From Larix kaempferi (lineage: Eukaryota > Streptophyta > Pinopsida > Pinales > Pinaceae), in the NCBI GenBank assembly GCA_027924585.1, contig BSBM01000870.1, forward strand, positions 3,102,001 to 3,166,000: a stretch of DNA of 64,000 nt, in the 5' to 3' direction. The notes beneath the pieces are model-generated. The model was not told the origin of the DNA, ran no database searches, and was given only the letters and a program-made list of their open reading frames with translations. Within the stretch, counting starts at the first letter, position 1; each line of letters opens with the position of its first letter. Made by a program: the position numbers and the translations under genes. Of the stretch, positions 23,142 to 36,500 are shown in pieces.

Positions 23142-23932
23142 AAATCAAAATATGCTTCATATATGATACAAAATTTCAAAATAGCTGAATGTAATGCTAA
23201 TAAGTTTCCCTTCCTTTCAGGGGTAAAACTTCATGATTTGGGTTCCTCAACATTGGTGGACAATTTTCCGTATAGACAACTAGATGGGAGCTTGTTGTAT
23301 CTCACTCACTCTCGACCAGATTTGGCTTATGCAGTAGGTGTTATTGCTATATACATGAAATATCCTCATGAGATCCATTGGAAGTCTTCCAAAAGGATCT
23401 TGCATTATGTGCAAGGAACCAAGTAGTTTGGGATACACTATACAACTGTCGTTCATCACTTGAACTAGTTGGTTTTACTGATTCAGATTGGGATGGATAT
23501 AGCACTGACCGAAGTCCACTTCTGGTTATGTATTTATTCTTTCACATGGTCCCATTTTTTGTTCTAGCAAGAAGCATCACACTATTTACTTATCATAAGT
23601 TGAGGGTAAATACATAGGAGCAGTGAATGCAACTAAACAATGTGTGTGGTTGCAGGGTATTCTTGGGGAGTTTGGCTTTGCATTTGATTCACCCACAGTC
23701 ATTTGGTGATAATACAAGTGAAATAAATATATCCATTAATCCAATATAGAGATAGAGGACCAAGCACATAGAGATACAAATGCACTACATCAGGATCTTG
23801 GTGCATGACTATATTATTGCCTTACAGTATTTCCCATATGCCGAGAAAACTATTGATATCTTCACCAAGAGTTTCCCAGAAAAGACCTTCACCTACATTA
23901 GATCACTCATTGGGGTGTTTGATGCATGGTGA
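23142..23932 (+). pseudogene. Copia-2 RNase H
   Basis: R-Q-L-D-G-S-L-L-Y-L-T-H-S-R-P-D-L connects RT to RNase H. G-F-T-D-S-D-W-D-G holds the first catalytic residues. The end reads K-H-I-E-I-Q-M-H…D-I-F-T-K-S-F and stops at 23932. TAG at about 23426 and at least two frameshifts interrupt it. Confidence 0.9.
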
Positions 23933-24100
23933 AGACTAGTATATTTTCCAGATGATTTTTCATTTCCATTTGAAAGGGGAGGTTTTATTCCCATGTGGTT
24001 TTCCTCCTTACCTTGGTTACACAGAGTAATAAAATTGTAAGAGATGACTTGAGCCTGAGATGCCAATGACTCATTTTTGTTTTGGATACATAAGTATAGC

Positions 24101-24111
24101 TTGAGGGGGGG
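24101..24111 (+). promoter_or_regulatory. Copia-2 polypurine tract
   Basis: TTGAGGGGGGG, directly before the 3' LTR. Confidence 0.9.
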
Positions 24112-24805
24112 TGTTAGAACACTATTACACCTACGACCATAGTCTCATGATGATAATTTGATGTCTAATGGTTCAAGCAAAGGTCAATGATGATTATCCA
24201 ATGTTGTTAGGAAATTAATTACCAATTCCACCACCTAGGCACCAAATTTTGGTCAAACAGTCAGTACGCCACCCTCATTTATTTCCATCACCCTCATTTA
24301 TTACCACTACTTACCTAAGGCATGCCCTTATCCCCTTTTTTGTGGATCTGAGTTTGACTTGAGGTGCCCATGCATTGAATGTGGTCATCTTTCCTCCTCT
24401 TTTCCAATTTTGGCCTATCCTAGGGCACCTCCACCAAATACTCCACCACTCATGTGATACCATAATTAATGCCCTCCCATGCCATGCCAATGTTCACATT
24501 AGGAATTCGTGATAGTTTGAGGTGATTTGGGAGACTATTGGTCAACCTAGGGGGGATTGAGGTCCAGTGTAAGCTAGCCACATGTAGCTCATTTTGATGC
24601 CTCCAAAGGCTCACAAATTTTCCCAAATGTAATATAATGATGTTCACAAATCATTTTTGGGTTGGATAGTAATATAATAAACTGCTATTTGATCATTTGT
24701 GTGTATATTAAGCCTCTTTTACACTATTTTCTTGTATACTTAGTCAAATTATTGATTATGAGAATAACTTTAGCTAGTAGATCCTACTGTGATTTGAATT
24801 TCACA
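24112..24805 (+). repeat. Copia-2 3' LTR (694 bp)
   Basis: Starts TGTTAGAAC and ends TTTCACA, followed by the target duplication GTAAG. Confidence 0.95.
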
Positions 24806-25014
24806 GTAAGCTACATTTTTTTTTCCTAAGTTCAACCTTATTTGATTAAGTAAGACATTTGATGAAATCACTCCATTAATATAATGTTAAGCAATGAACA
24901 CACATAGCTATAAGGAAAAATAATAGGGAACATGACTTGACCAATGAAAGTAATGGAGAGAGATAGGGAAAGTGACATTTGTTCACTACAATATTTTAAA
25001 TATACCACCAAATT

Positions 25015-25470
25015 ACAACCTATGTTTCTTGTTTGGTTTGTAAAATGTTTGTTTTTATTATTTGAAACTACAAAAATGTTGATTGAAACATCCATTGTCA
25101 CAAGTGAAACATTCATGATAAATTTATTGAAACCAAATAAATACCTACAATTATAAACATTTGAGCACCCACACAAATGTATCTAAAAGGCCATATAAAC
25201 ATGTTGGAGAGTATGTAAATATCTAACATAATATCTTTATTGACAACCTATGTTACCAAGAAAACAATCCATTTTTAATTTTTTCTGTATTATATCTTTT
25301 AGATGATAAGGTGGTATTTCATAATTGAAACCATAAAAATTTCCATTCAAACATCCATAGTTGTTACAACTAAAACATCCAATGAAACACCTACAAGTAA
25401 AAACATTTGAGTACCCACAAAAATGTATCTAAATGGCCATATAAACATATACAACGGAGACGATGGAAGT
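25015..25470. repeat. Diverged tandem duplication, ~230-246-bp period
   Basis: AACATTTGAGCACCCACAC and the following phrase (AAATGTATCTAAA.GGCCATATAAACAT) near 25157 recur near 25403. The start of the unit (ACAACCTATGTT) recurs at 25016 and 25244. Indels explain the varying period. Confidence 0.7.
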
Positions 25471-26435
25471 GTTTAACCTAATGTGTTTATTAAATTTTAT
25501 CATGGAGTATAAAAAAATCATTGAAATTAACGTTACATGTTGTTTTTTCATCACTGTTTTGTTTTGGACCAATTGCGATCATATAAATGTCCCATGTTTA
25601 GAGGTTACTTTGGTCTTATTTGTGGAAAAAAATGAGGACCAATTCGTCACATTATATTATTATTAAAATCAAATAGTAATTAATGTTAAATTTTTAATAT
25701 TATATTATCAAATTCATATTTTATTTCAATTAATTTTTTATATACATAAATTATTGAACGTAGAAATATATATTCAACATGTTTGTGAAATCATAATTAT
25801 AAAGTAAATAAAAATCGTACAAATATATAAAATATAGGAAAAAAATTATAGCAAAAATGAAGGGATACTTCCTTATATATGTGGATAGCATCTTTAGTAA
25901 ACTAGTGGCATAGACTAGTGTACCTTATGCAAGGGGATTCAAATTGGGCACTTGTTGACATAGAACTAACTAAATTACCAACAAGAAATTGAGGAAACCC
26001 CTTGGAATATATATTGATATGATCCCCTAGATAATTTTAAGTCCACACCATAGGAAGACACTATATGTACCATGTTGTCTATTAATTAGTATTGATATTT
26101 CAATTTTTCTAAAGATAGATCAAAGTTAAGTTATTATTTGTATTTATATTTTTTTTTTGAAAAATTTTGTCCCGTTTTTATTGGATGAAAGTTATTGAAT
26201 TGGCCATTTTTATTATTGCGAAGTATTACAAAAAAATAGAAAAAAAAGAAAATACTTACCTTTACCTTAACCTTAACTATTAGCCTTACCTATTGAACAT
26301 GCCAATCTTCCATCAATTACTATTAAACCTAGAATCCATTACTGTTGCATAACATACAAGAAATCCTCTACATCGTCTCATCTCAAGCCCTTAGAATTAT
26401 GTCCTCTGGAAATTTTTATTGTACTGTGTGTAACT
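25471..26435. other. AT-rich DNA upstream of the CDK relic
   Basis: No gene recognised. A segment at 26260-26330 has repeated ACCTTAACC-like words. If the CDK relic came with its promoter, that would lie here, but no promoter motif could be supported. Confidence 0.35.
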
Positions 26436-26950
26436 ATGGATGCTCATGAGAAATTAGAGAAGGTGGGAGAAGGAACCTACGGGACTATGTACAAAGGCCA
26501 AGGATAAGAACACAGGGAAATTGGCCTCCCTTAAGAAAATGAGGTTGGAGTGTGATGAACAAGGTTTCCTCCCATTGCTCTCTGTGATATTTCCCTTTTG
26601 CATTTTCTTTCTCACGATATCCACATTGTCACCTATTAGAGGTGCAACAAATAATTATGCACATTCTCTCTGTATTTTATCCATTTTATAAGGAATTTGT
26701 ATATAAATTTATGAACCATAAACCCAAAACTGTATATGTCGGTATGTATACGCATGTTTCTTATAAAATCCTATTGTCTTTGTGTAGGCTGTTGGATGTG
26801 GAACTCACTGAGAACAAGGATAGGAATCCCCTTTCTGTACTTAGTTTATGAAGCCCCTTTTACTTTTTGTCACAGAGGTAGCAAACTACAATGTCTGTGA
26901 GGAATTCAAGGGTATATTGTTGGCATGATTTGAACCCAAAACCCTTCGCA
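26436..26950 (+). pseudogene. B-type cyclin-dependent kinase (CDKB) pseudogene fragment with retained intron
   Basis: The plus strand starts M-D-A-H-E-K-L-E-K-V and the Gly loop V-G-E-G-T-Y-G, as in plant CDKB. A 1-bp insertion shifts into K-D-K-N-T-G-K-L-A-S-L-K-K-M-R-L-E with the ATP-binding Lys. A second shift leads to P-P-I-A-L-C-D, equivalent to the CDKB cyclin-binding PPTALRE helix, then S-L-L-H-F-L-S-H-D-I-H-I-V. After about 155 bp of intron-like DNA ending TTGTGTAG, exon 2 (from 26788) reads L-L-D-V-E-L-T-E-N-K, then, one base out of frame, F-L-Y-L-V-Y-E. Later G-I-L and H-D-L-N-P-K are the relic of the catalytic loop GILHRDLKP, its Arg codon missing. The donor site appears mutated (CACCTATT where CAGGTATT is expected). 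CDKB drives G2/M in plants; this copy is dead. The rest of the kinase was not found. Confidence 0.88.
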
Positions 26951-28139
26951 TATCTGCTCCCCTGTAATCCGAACAACTGCACGTCCGAAGGAATCCACTC
27001 CGTTGTCAGTTTTTTTCTCATTGTTTGTGGGTGTTTGTGCCATTGTCATTTATGGCAGTGGTGTTGTTGGTGTTCATCCATTTTTTTCCATCCTTGTTAT
27101 TGAATCACAGAATTACCTTTTATGGGGTTTATTATGATAAAACCGTGGTGAATATTTCCTAATATTTGTGTTAAAATGACCCCTCGCAGGATTCAACCAA
27201 GATTCCACAATTGAAACCATCCAAAGAATATGTGCATATAAATGTCAATGGAAAGGGTGGGAGATTAATGTAGCATCGTTACAAATAACAAGTACAATGA
27301 TAATTATCATGGAAGACACGCAAAAATACCTCCCAATATTATCAAGGTTAGTTCCTTTGTAGTTTTGGATCTCCAACTAAAATTGATATTTAAATCTACT
27401 CTGTTGTATGATCAATCCATATAAGTGTGTTTAAATGAGGAATATTTAATTTTATGAGCAATGTAGTAGTATCTGTTTAAGTCAAATCAATTAGTTTAAG
27501 TTTTGTTGAATCCCATCTGTTTGGGTGGTTAAATTTTAGTGTTGCTTCGATGTTCTATTAAGTTTAGCTTTTATTTCTTGTGATTTTGGGCCTTTTGGGG
27601 AAACACACTATTATCTAAACACGAAAATTGAGAATTCTTGGAAAAATTGGAACTATATGAATTATTTGATGTAAAATAATCTCTTGAGTCATTGACGCCC
27701 ATGTTGCTAGCACCATAACCATTCAATTCTGCAAGGATTGAACTCGTGAACTACATTTTTTTCTTTTCAATTTCATTTATTTTCTTCCATTTGATTTTAA
27801 TGTTTGACATACTTTCTAGGTTTTTATCTAAGGGACTCAATATATTATGCATTGAGTGCATTAGAAACGTGATGAGGAATTTCTTTATACGGTTTTAGGG
27901 TTTGATTTTGATGAAGAATAAAGCATGGAATATAGAGGTCAATTTAAATAATTTATACTTCCAACATAAAGGCTTATGTGAAAAAGAAATCCCATATTGT
28001 TTGCTTGAATCCTGTTGCTAATTTTGCAGATTTTGTTTTTCAAATTTAACTCAGAGATTGAGCTTGTACCTCACCTTGTTGCTTCTTTTTAGTTTAAAGC
28101 TCAATTTGCATGGATATCTAGCTTGGAATTCACAATTCA
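26951..28139. other. Non-coding DNA 3' of the CDK relic
   Basis: No further kinase exons (DFG/DLG loop, APE region or C-lobe) could be read. A plus-strand stretch at about 27188-27360 is open for nearly 60 codons after an AG acceptor-like site but matches nothing known to me. Confidence 0.4.
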
Positions 28140-28600
28140 ATTTCCTCTTTTATGGTTTAAGAATATAATTTTAAAATAATTTTTCCAAATTTGATCGGAG
28201 ATCAAATTTGGAATTTCTCTTCTATTTTTATTTTCGTTTAATTATATAATTTTGAGATTATTATGGAAAATTTGTGTGGAAATTTAGTTGTGAATTTAGC
28301 TCCCTGTGTTTTTATGGTATAATGATAAAATTTTAAGATCATTACTACAAATTCCCTCCGAGATTTACCATGGAATTCCATTTATCGTATTTTTGGGTTT
28401 ATTGCCAAATTATTCAGATTGGAGTTCCTTTTCCGATATTTTTCTAGTTTAATTTTATAATATTGAAATTATTATGGAAAATTGGCATGTATATTTATCT
28501 TGGAATCCATTTTCCTTTTCATTCTTGGTTTAAGGTTAAAATTTTGAAATAATTGCTGCAAATTTTCCCTAAGATTAAGCTTAGAACCTTCACATCTATG
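28140..28600. repeat. Degenerate repeat built on ATTATTATGGAAAATTT-like words
   Basis: Related phrases (AAATAATT…CAAATTT, ATTATTATGGAAAATT) occur near 28172, 28258, 28338, 28469 and 28545, each preceded by GGTTTAA…AATTTT-like sequence and followed by GGAATT. Spacing is about 75-130 bp. Old, heavily diverged tandem repeat. Confidence 0.45.
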
Positions 28601-31600
28601 GCCTGGAAGTTAAATTTGAAGAAGTTCAGGAGAATTTCTCTTAATGTGCTTTGCTAGTATCAAAGGACTAAAACCACAAAATTTGCTTTTTGGTTTTGAA
28701 TTTATTCTTCTCGAAGGGTTTTGTTAGAAGTTGAAAAGAGATATGATGCAAAAGAATGGAAAAACTACTTTAGATTAGACCCAACCACCAATACAAAGAT
28801 AACATAGTTAGAAGTTCAGTTCTGAGAAGTTAAATCCACACCTTTTTTGAGAGTGTGTGTAGTTAAAAACCTAGTTGCTAGTTTTCTAGATGAGTTTTTT
28901 ATGGTGCATATGTAGCTGCCTACCTATGAGATTGCTAGTGCTTTTTGGGTAAACTGAAACATAAAACCAAAGACACTATCCTAAAAATAGTAGAATTGAA
29001 TTTGAATAATATGGACTATGTAATCACTATTAAAACCAAGGGTTCTCTATATTGTGAATATTGGTTTTACGTTATTCCATGCAATGGTAGGTAGTGTGTG
29101 ATAGTGGGGCATTTATCAAGAAAGAGTATTTGTGATAGTTTTATACCTAAAGTGTGAGTGTGGTGTTATTCTTGTAAGTGTGGATCTTTCCTTTCCTAGT
29201 ATCTATGGATAGCTATGGTATTTATAGATTTCTTTACTTATTGTGGTATCGGGGTCTATCATTAACCACCACTTCTTATTTGAGCCTATTGAAATCCCTT
29301 TATCTTTTGAATTACTTGAATAATTATAGTTCTAATTAAGAGACCTATTATGGACCATTTTGTGGGGGTGTTATTGTATAACGTTGACAACAATTGGGGG
29401 CATAGGGTGGATGAATCCTTATTGGTGAATTAAATCCCTTGGGAGTTGTGGGTTGAATGACAAATCTTGTCTCTAATCTCTTGTCCAATATAATTTTGAG
29501 ATGGGTCACTTTGTCTTGTTTTGGGGGTATAAAATTATATTCATTATTATAAATGACCAAAATCGGATTCAAGGTAAGAAACTGTGTAATTATTATTTCC
29601 AACCATCGCCATGTAGTATCATTATTCATAAATGATGTCCAAACTATCAATTAATGGGAAGTACGAAGGGAAAATTCTAAAAAGGTCATATGAAGAATGG
29701 ATCTAGCCAATGGGAGTTGGTGGCATTATCATTGGGGGTAGAAAATCAATGTGTTCTCTCATATGTGATCTCCAACCAATAAAGAGAAATGAACTACTAG
29801 TGGAACTAAAGAGGCTTGTAAGACAAGGTATTCACTTAATGAATCAAATTATTTTAACATACTTTTCGACTATGATTTTGTTGTTGTTTTGAAGAATGTG
29901 AAACCTTTTTTTCTCTACTCATTTTATTTATAATACTCAATCTTTAGCATAGGAAACCAAGATTGAATAAATTGTGTTCCATACTAAGTGGAAATGCACA
30001 TGTACATGCTAACATACATATGATGTCAACAATAAGCTTTACCATTTGATATTTTATGTGATTAAGGTGGGATTATGATTAAATGATCCGAAATGGTTCT
30101 AAACACGATCAATGGTTTGTAGATTTGAGTACACAAAATCAATTCAGAAATTAATGAAGGCTAAATAAAAAGAAAAGGATAATGCAAGTTATAAAAATTA
30201 AAGAAAATAAAAGAGAAAAAAGTTCTTAAGGGAGAAATAAGTGAAAATAGGAGAGAGGTCATATGGGAATGGGAAATAGAAGGTCAAGTCTTTTGGCCTT
30301 CCCATTACCCAATATCTTCCTCTATATTTTGGTAATTGCACTCACAAAGGGATTTTGTTGGTTGAGAGGTGAGGATGCAGAAGATAAGGATGGATGTGTA
30401 AAATGCTGAATGCCCATAGATCCATGAGCTGTGTTGTAAGTGAGATTGATTGTTGTGTCTATTTTTGTGGATTTCATGTATGATTGCATATATACAAATT
30501 AAAATCCATTTGTATTTCATTGTGTGAAATGTGATTATACATAGTAAAATGAATTCACTAACACTGTGGTTAATTACAACAACTGCAATATCTAGACCAT
30601 TCATTTAAATTGCTCAATTGAGATCTATGACTATTATTATTTGGATTTTAAAATTATTATCTAAATTTATATTTATGTCCTTGAATTCTAGATGCTTTCA
30701 TTTTATTGAGGACATTGAGTAGTTTAAAAGGTCTTATCCCCATTGGATGTACCCTACACATTACTAAGTGAATTGTAGGCACCTATGAAAGGCCACGTCT
30801 TTTTTCTCTTGGATATATCCTAAGTTTAAGCCAACACTTGAAATATTCATTTGATTTACAGATGGAAATAGTTTCATTTCATGGAAATAATGTAAGGCAA
30901 TGCATTCTATTAGTCATTAGTTTGGATTATGTTAAATTGTCTTATATGGAATGCTACTTGAATTTCCGTATATGCAATGAGTAAAGGGATTTTTGTAAGA
31001 TGGAATGTGACTCAAAGAGATTTAAACGAATGGAGATGAACAATTCTAGCGGAGTTATGAAGATCGCTATAGCTCTTGCTAGATATATGAAATGTTTTTC
31101 ATCCAACATTGCAGCTCCTGTGATAACTTTTTGAACATTGTGCCACAACTTTGTCACACTTTGATTGCATGGATTGAAGCTTATTTATTCATGCTTGATT
31201 GATAGAATTGCTTTCCCACAGTTGAATCCACATATCTAGAAAAATCCATTTTCTTGTATTCTTATTCATGTCATTGTTGGGAAAGTTGGTTTTGAAGAAA
31301 ATGCCTCCATCTGTTTTCAATGACAAAATGATATATGTTTTTAATGACAAAGTGATATGTCATTGAGGCATTTATGTCTATATTGTTTCGAGAGAGATAT
31401 ATCATGCACTTTTGTTTGAAAACATTGACCATAAAATCATTCTTCCAATCGATATTTCTTGAGTCATTCCTTTCTTTGCGAATATAAGAGTAACCCATTT
31501 CTGTGGGAGTTTGGATCAGAGAAATTCATCTTTGCAGGGTTGCACTATAGGAATATAGCTTATATATTTTATGTTAGAGGATAAGATTTTTCACATTGCA

Positions 31601-32732
31601 TTCTATATTTCTCATTATCATTTCTTTAAAATAATGTCTTGTATTTGCCATATTCTAAATTGGTTAAATTTTCAAGCTTAGTGCATTTATGCTCATTTTC
31701 TCAAGTTGACTAAGTTGATTTGACCAACACAATCTTGCAGTTGTTATTTTTGGTTTCCCAGCAAAATGCTAGTTTTTTTTGACATATTGTTTGGATTTGA
31801 AAATTTGATTTGTAAAACATTTTTAAAATTATAGTTTTTAGAATATAGTGTTATGCATGGTGAGATTGTAGGGGCTCAACCCTTAGGTTCTAGATACAGA
31901 TTTCAAATTTTTAGAGATGTTTCCCTGTATAAAACTCCTCTGAAGCATGGTTGGCATTCTTCAATAAAGTTTTAGATTTTTGAAATGTTTTATTGGCCAT
32001 TTTGGCTTTGCATCATCTGTTTCAACTGGTTTTTTGGTCACATGAATGAAAAATAAAATGGAAAATAAAAGAAAAGCATGCTAAAACCAGATTCTTACAA
32101 ATCAAGTCATAAATAGAGGGTATGGTCCTTGCTTAACGATAACTCTTATTTTTGGATTTATTTCCAAATTTGAAATTCATTAATGATATTCTACTATTTT
32201 TTGTCTTATGGTATATGTGTGTGTATTCTTTAAAAAAAATTTGTCATATCTTGATCAATATCTAGGAAAACTAGGTTCCACCTTAACAAGCTGAGATGAG
32301 ATAAATATGTTCACAATGCAAGTAAGTTTAATACAAATTCATTCTCATTCTTTCAAGGCTACTTTGAGAGACAATATACATGAATCTAGTTTGAAAGAAA
32401 ATGTGTTGGTTGTAATTAGGTTAAGTGGATTTTAATTTTTAAGACTGTAATTGTTTCAAAGGAGAACTAATGGACAAATTAATTAGGTATAAGTTTGGTC
32501 CATGTTTAAGAATTTATGTTGTGGTAAAATAGAAGCTGTGAATATTGGTATGTATCAACTATGTAGATTTGGTTGGGAAAATGTTTATTTCTATTTGTGA
32601 TGATAAAGTTTCAAAGGGGATGGGGATATATGGTTGATACATCAATTATCTATTGTAATATTGCATTGTTAATATTTTGTTAGTTATTTTCTTTGCAAAT
32701 AAGTACATGAGCAACATTCATTAAGGTTGTTT
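28601..32732. other. AT-rich non-coding DNA
   Basis: No gene or element recognised over about 4 kb. One local structure: an imperfect 12-bp inverted repeat (TGGGAATGGGAA at 30264 and TTCCCATTACCCA at 30299) that could form a hairpin. Short open frames on both strands are not similar to known proteins. Confidence 0.4.
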
Positions 32733-33255
32733 TTGGGGTGGTTGGGAGGTAGTATCAACATAATATATTATACTAGGAGTATTGTTTGGATTTCAATGGG
32801 CAATTTCCAATGAGTGATGGACATTCTCACGATCCTTATTTTAGTTCGATATGGTTTTGTTGCATCCCAAAACACCATTGGAATTTGATTTTACCCTTTA
32901 GTGACTTTCAGTTACCTCTTTGAATATTTGTTGATTGATTTACATAAATGTGAGTTTCCCATCCCAAGTCCTTGAAATCATTAAGATATTACTTGAATGC
33001 GATTTTTTTTTGGGTTGGGGCTAGTATCAACATACTATAATGTACTAGGATTATTGCTTGTATTTCAGTGGGCAATGAGTGATCAACATTCGCAGTATCC
33101 TTATTTTAGCTAGATATGTTTTTGTTGCAACCTAAAATACTATTAGAATTTGATTTTACTCTTTGGTAACTTTCAGTTACCATTTTGAATATATGTTGAT
33201 TGATTTACATAATTTCATAAATTTCCCATCCCAATTCCCTGCAACCATTAAGTTT
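32733..33255. repeat. Tandem duplication, 272-bp period
   Basis: AGTATCAACATA at 32751 recurs at 33023. The following blocks match over most of their length, including GAATTTGATTTTAC and GTTGATTGATTTACATAA, with about 15-20% differences and a few indels. The duplication ends shortly before the polypyrimidine tract. Confidence 0.8.
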
Positions 33256-33543
33256 TATGATATGTTTTTTGTAGTGTAAAAAAGCTCTATCTATGAATTA
33301 GCTCTATTTATAGGTTCTTGGTATTAAATATGAGATTAACAACTCATGTTGTGCCCCTAGGTGGACTTTCCCACAAGAAAATCAGTAGGGAGGAATATGG
33401 TAAGCATTGCTTAGTTGAATGTGAATATTTTTTGTGCAAGCATATTATTTGTTTGGGTTAATGTTTTTTTATGTTTGGCTTTGGTTCTGACAACTTATTT
33501 TTTTTATCCGATGATGGTGAAAAACTTTCATATTGACATATGA

Positions 33544-36500
33544 CCTCTTACCCCTCTCCCTAGTCCTCCTCCTCCTCCAACCCCCTTTCCCATCCCCTCC
33601 TCCTCCACCCCCTCCTCCAACTCCTCGCCTCCCTCTCGGTACCCCCCTCCTACCCCTCCCTCCTCCCACATTATCCCCCATCCTCCTCCTCCCCTCCCCC
33701 TCCCCCCCTCCTACACCTCCCCATATTCCTTCCACCCTTGCTTTTCCTCCTCCTCACCCTCTCCCTTCCCCCTCCCTTCCCCTCCCACCCTCCTCATCCT
33801 CCCCCCTCCTTCCCATCCCCCTCTCCCCCTAGCATTCTCCCCCACATTCCTCCTCCCCATCTCTCGCTCCCCTCCACCTCCTACCTCCTCCTTGTCCCCT
33901 TCCCCCACTCCTTGACCTCATCCCCCCCTCCCTACTCCCCCCTCCTCCTCCTCCTCTTACACCCCCTTTCCTCCTCTGCCTCGACCCCCCTACTCCTCCT
34001 CCCCCATCCCCTCCCCTCTACATCACCCTCCCCCCTTCTCTTTGCCTCCTCCCCCTTCCCTATGCCTCCTCCCCGCTCCTCCTCCCCAGATCCCTTCCCA
34101 CCCCCCTTCCCTCTGCCTCCTCCATGCCTCCCTCCCCATCACCCCCATTCCACCCTCCTCCTCCTCCCCCTCTCCTTGCTCCTCTGATCCCCTCCCATTT
34201 CCCACTCCTCCTCCTCCACACCCTAAAAATCCCCCCCTTTCTCTTTACTCCCCTATCCTCCTCCCCCTCTCCCCCTACCTTTCCTCTCCCCTCACCTCCC
34301 CTCCCCCTCCCACTCCCTCTATTTCCCCACACTCCTCCTCCTCCCTCTCCTTCCCCATGCTCCTCCTCCCCCTCCCCCTCCTATTCCTCCCCACTCCACT
34401 CTCCCCTGTCCAACCCTCTCCCTCATCCTCCCCATCATAGTCTCCCTATCCCTCATCCTCCCCATCCTCCTCCTCCCTTTCCCTCCCCCTCCTACCTTCT
34501 CCCTCTTCTTCCCCTCCCATTACCCCCTCATCGTCCTCCATCTCTCCCTCCCCCTCCCTTACCCTCTAGCACTCCTCCTATCCCTCCCCCTCTCATACTC
34601 ACCTTAACCCCCTTACCTCCTCCTGCTTGCCCCTGGCCACTTCCTCCTCATGGTTGTCCTCCTCTCCCCCCTCTTCTAAATCCCATCCACCCTTCATTGA
34701 CCTCATCCCCCTCCCCCTCTCACTCCTCATCCTCCCCCTCCTCCTCCTCTTCCCCCCTCCTCCTCATTGCCTCCCTCACATTCTGCCCTCCTCCTCCCCT
34801 TTTCCCCCTCCTTATCCTCTCCCTCCCTCTCCCACCCCCTTCCAACTCACCCCCCGCTCTCCCCCCTCCCCTTCCCCCCCTCTCCTCCTCCTCCTCCTCC
34901 TCCACATCACCCTCTCCCTCTTGTTCCTTCTCCTACTCCTTGCCCCTCCCCTTCCCACTGCCCTCCTCCTTCTTCTCCTGCTCCCCTTTTCCTCTACCTA
35001 CCCTCCACTTCTCCTTCTCCTCCTTTCCTCCCTTAGACTCCTCCTATCCCATCCCCTCCCCTCCCCCTATATTCCTCCTCACCCTCTCCATCTTGCTCAC
35101 CTCTCCCCATCCTCCCTACCCTCCCCTCACCCTTCCCTTACCCCCCTCATCCTCCTCCTCCTCCTTCTCCTCTCCCTCTCCTTCTCCCTCTCCCTCCTCC
35201 TCCCCCTTCCCTCTAATCCCCTCCCCTCCACTCCTCCCTTCCCACCCCCCTCTCCCACTCCACTCCCCTCCCATCTCCCCCTCCTAGTCATCCCTCCCTC
35301 CCTCCATGCCCCCTTTCCCCATCCCCTACATACCCCACTCTCCTTCTATCCCCTACTCCTCCTCCTCCCATCCTCACCCCTCCCTTACCCTACCACTCCA
35401 TTCCTCTCCCTTCCCTACTCCTCCTCCTCCTCCCCCTCTTTCCCTCCCTTTCTAATGCCCTCCCCCCCTCCTCCTCTTCCTCTCCCTCATCCTCCTCCTC
35501 CTCCTCCTCCTCTCCCTCTCCATCCTCCTCTTCCTCCCCTTCTCCCTTCACCTCACCCCTCCCCATCCTCCTCCACCTACCCTTCCCTCTCCCTCCTTAT
35601 CATTCTCCTCCCCCTCTCCCTCTCCCTCCTCCTCCTCCTACTCATTCCTGCTCCCCTCCCCTCCACCTCCTACTCCCCCCCTCCCCTCTCCTTCCTTCCC
35701 ATTTCCAACTCCTCCTCCTCCCTCCCACCCTTCACCTCCCCCCCTCCACATCCTCCTCTGCCTCTTCCTTCCCCCTCCCCCTCCTCATCCCCTTCTCTCT
35801 CCCTCCTCTTCCTCCCCTCACCCCTCCCAATCCTCCTCCCCTCCCTCTCCCCTCCCTATCCCTTCCCCACCCTCCTCCTTCTCCTCATATCCCTCTCCCT
35901 CATCCTCCCCATCCTCCTCCTACCCCCCTAATCCTACTCCTCCCTCCTATCCTTCTCCCTTCCCCTATCCCCTTGACCCTACCCATCATCACCCCTAAAT
36001 TACCCTCCCCATCCCTTCCCCTCCCCTCCCCTCCCTTCCCTACTCCTCATCCCCCTACCACCTTCCCCTCACCCCTCCCCATTCTCCTCCTCCCCCATCC
36101 TACTCATCCCCTTCCACCCTCCTCCTCCCCCTCTCTCCCTCTTCCTCTTCTCCCCTCCCACAACCCACTCCTCCTCCTACCCCTCTCTCCCCATCCTCTG
36201 CTCCCCTCTCATAATCCACTCCTCCTCCTCCCCTACATCCACCCCCTCTTCTCCTCCCCTCCCTTCCCCCCCTCTCCTCCTCATCCTCCCACTCCCTTTA
36301 TCCCTCCTCTCTGCCTCCTCCTCCCCCCATTCCCACCCCACCCCCCTCCCCCCTCCCCCCTCTCCTACTCCTCCCTACCTCCCTCCATGTCCCCCCCTTC
36401 CCCCCCCCCCCTCCACATCCTCCCCATCCTAATTTACTTCCCCTCACTCCCCCCCATCCACCTTCTCCTCATATCCCTCCCCCCTCCTTCTCCCCATCCC

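Larger units (their letters stand above)
18940..24805 (+). mobile_element. Copia-2: structurally complete Ty1/Copia retrotransposon (5866 bp), coding-dead
   Basis: Perfect 5-bp target duplication GTAAG (18935-18939 and 24806-24810). LTRs at 18940-19634 and 24112-24805 start TGTTAGAA and end TTTCACA. The primer binding site follows the 5' LTR and the polypurine tract precedes the 3' LTR. Internal order is gag, zinc knuckle, protease, integrase, RT, RNase H, the Copia order. LTRs differ at roughly one position in eight, so it is much older than Copia-1. Stops and frameshifts run through all genes, and several catalytic residues are substituted. Confidence 0.97.

Noticed and set aside
29348-29650. 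100-codon minus-strand ORF
   Set aside because: No recognised domain, no neighbouring element structure; likely chance in AT-rich DNA.
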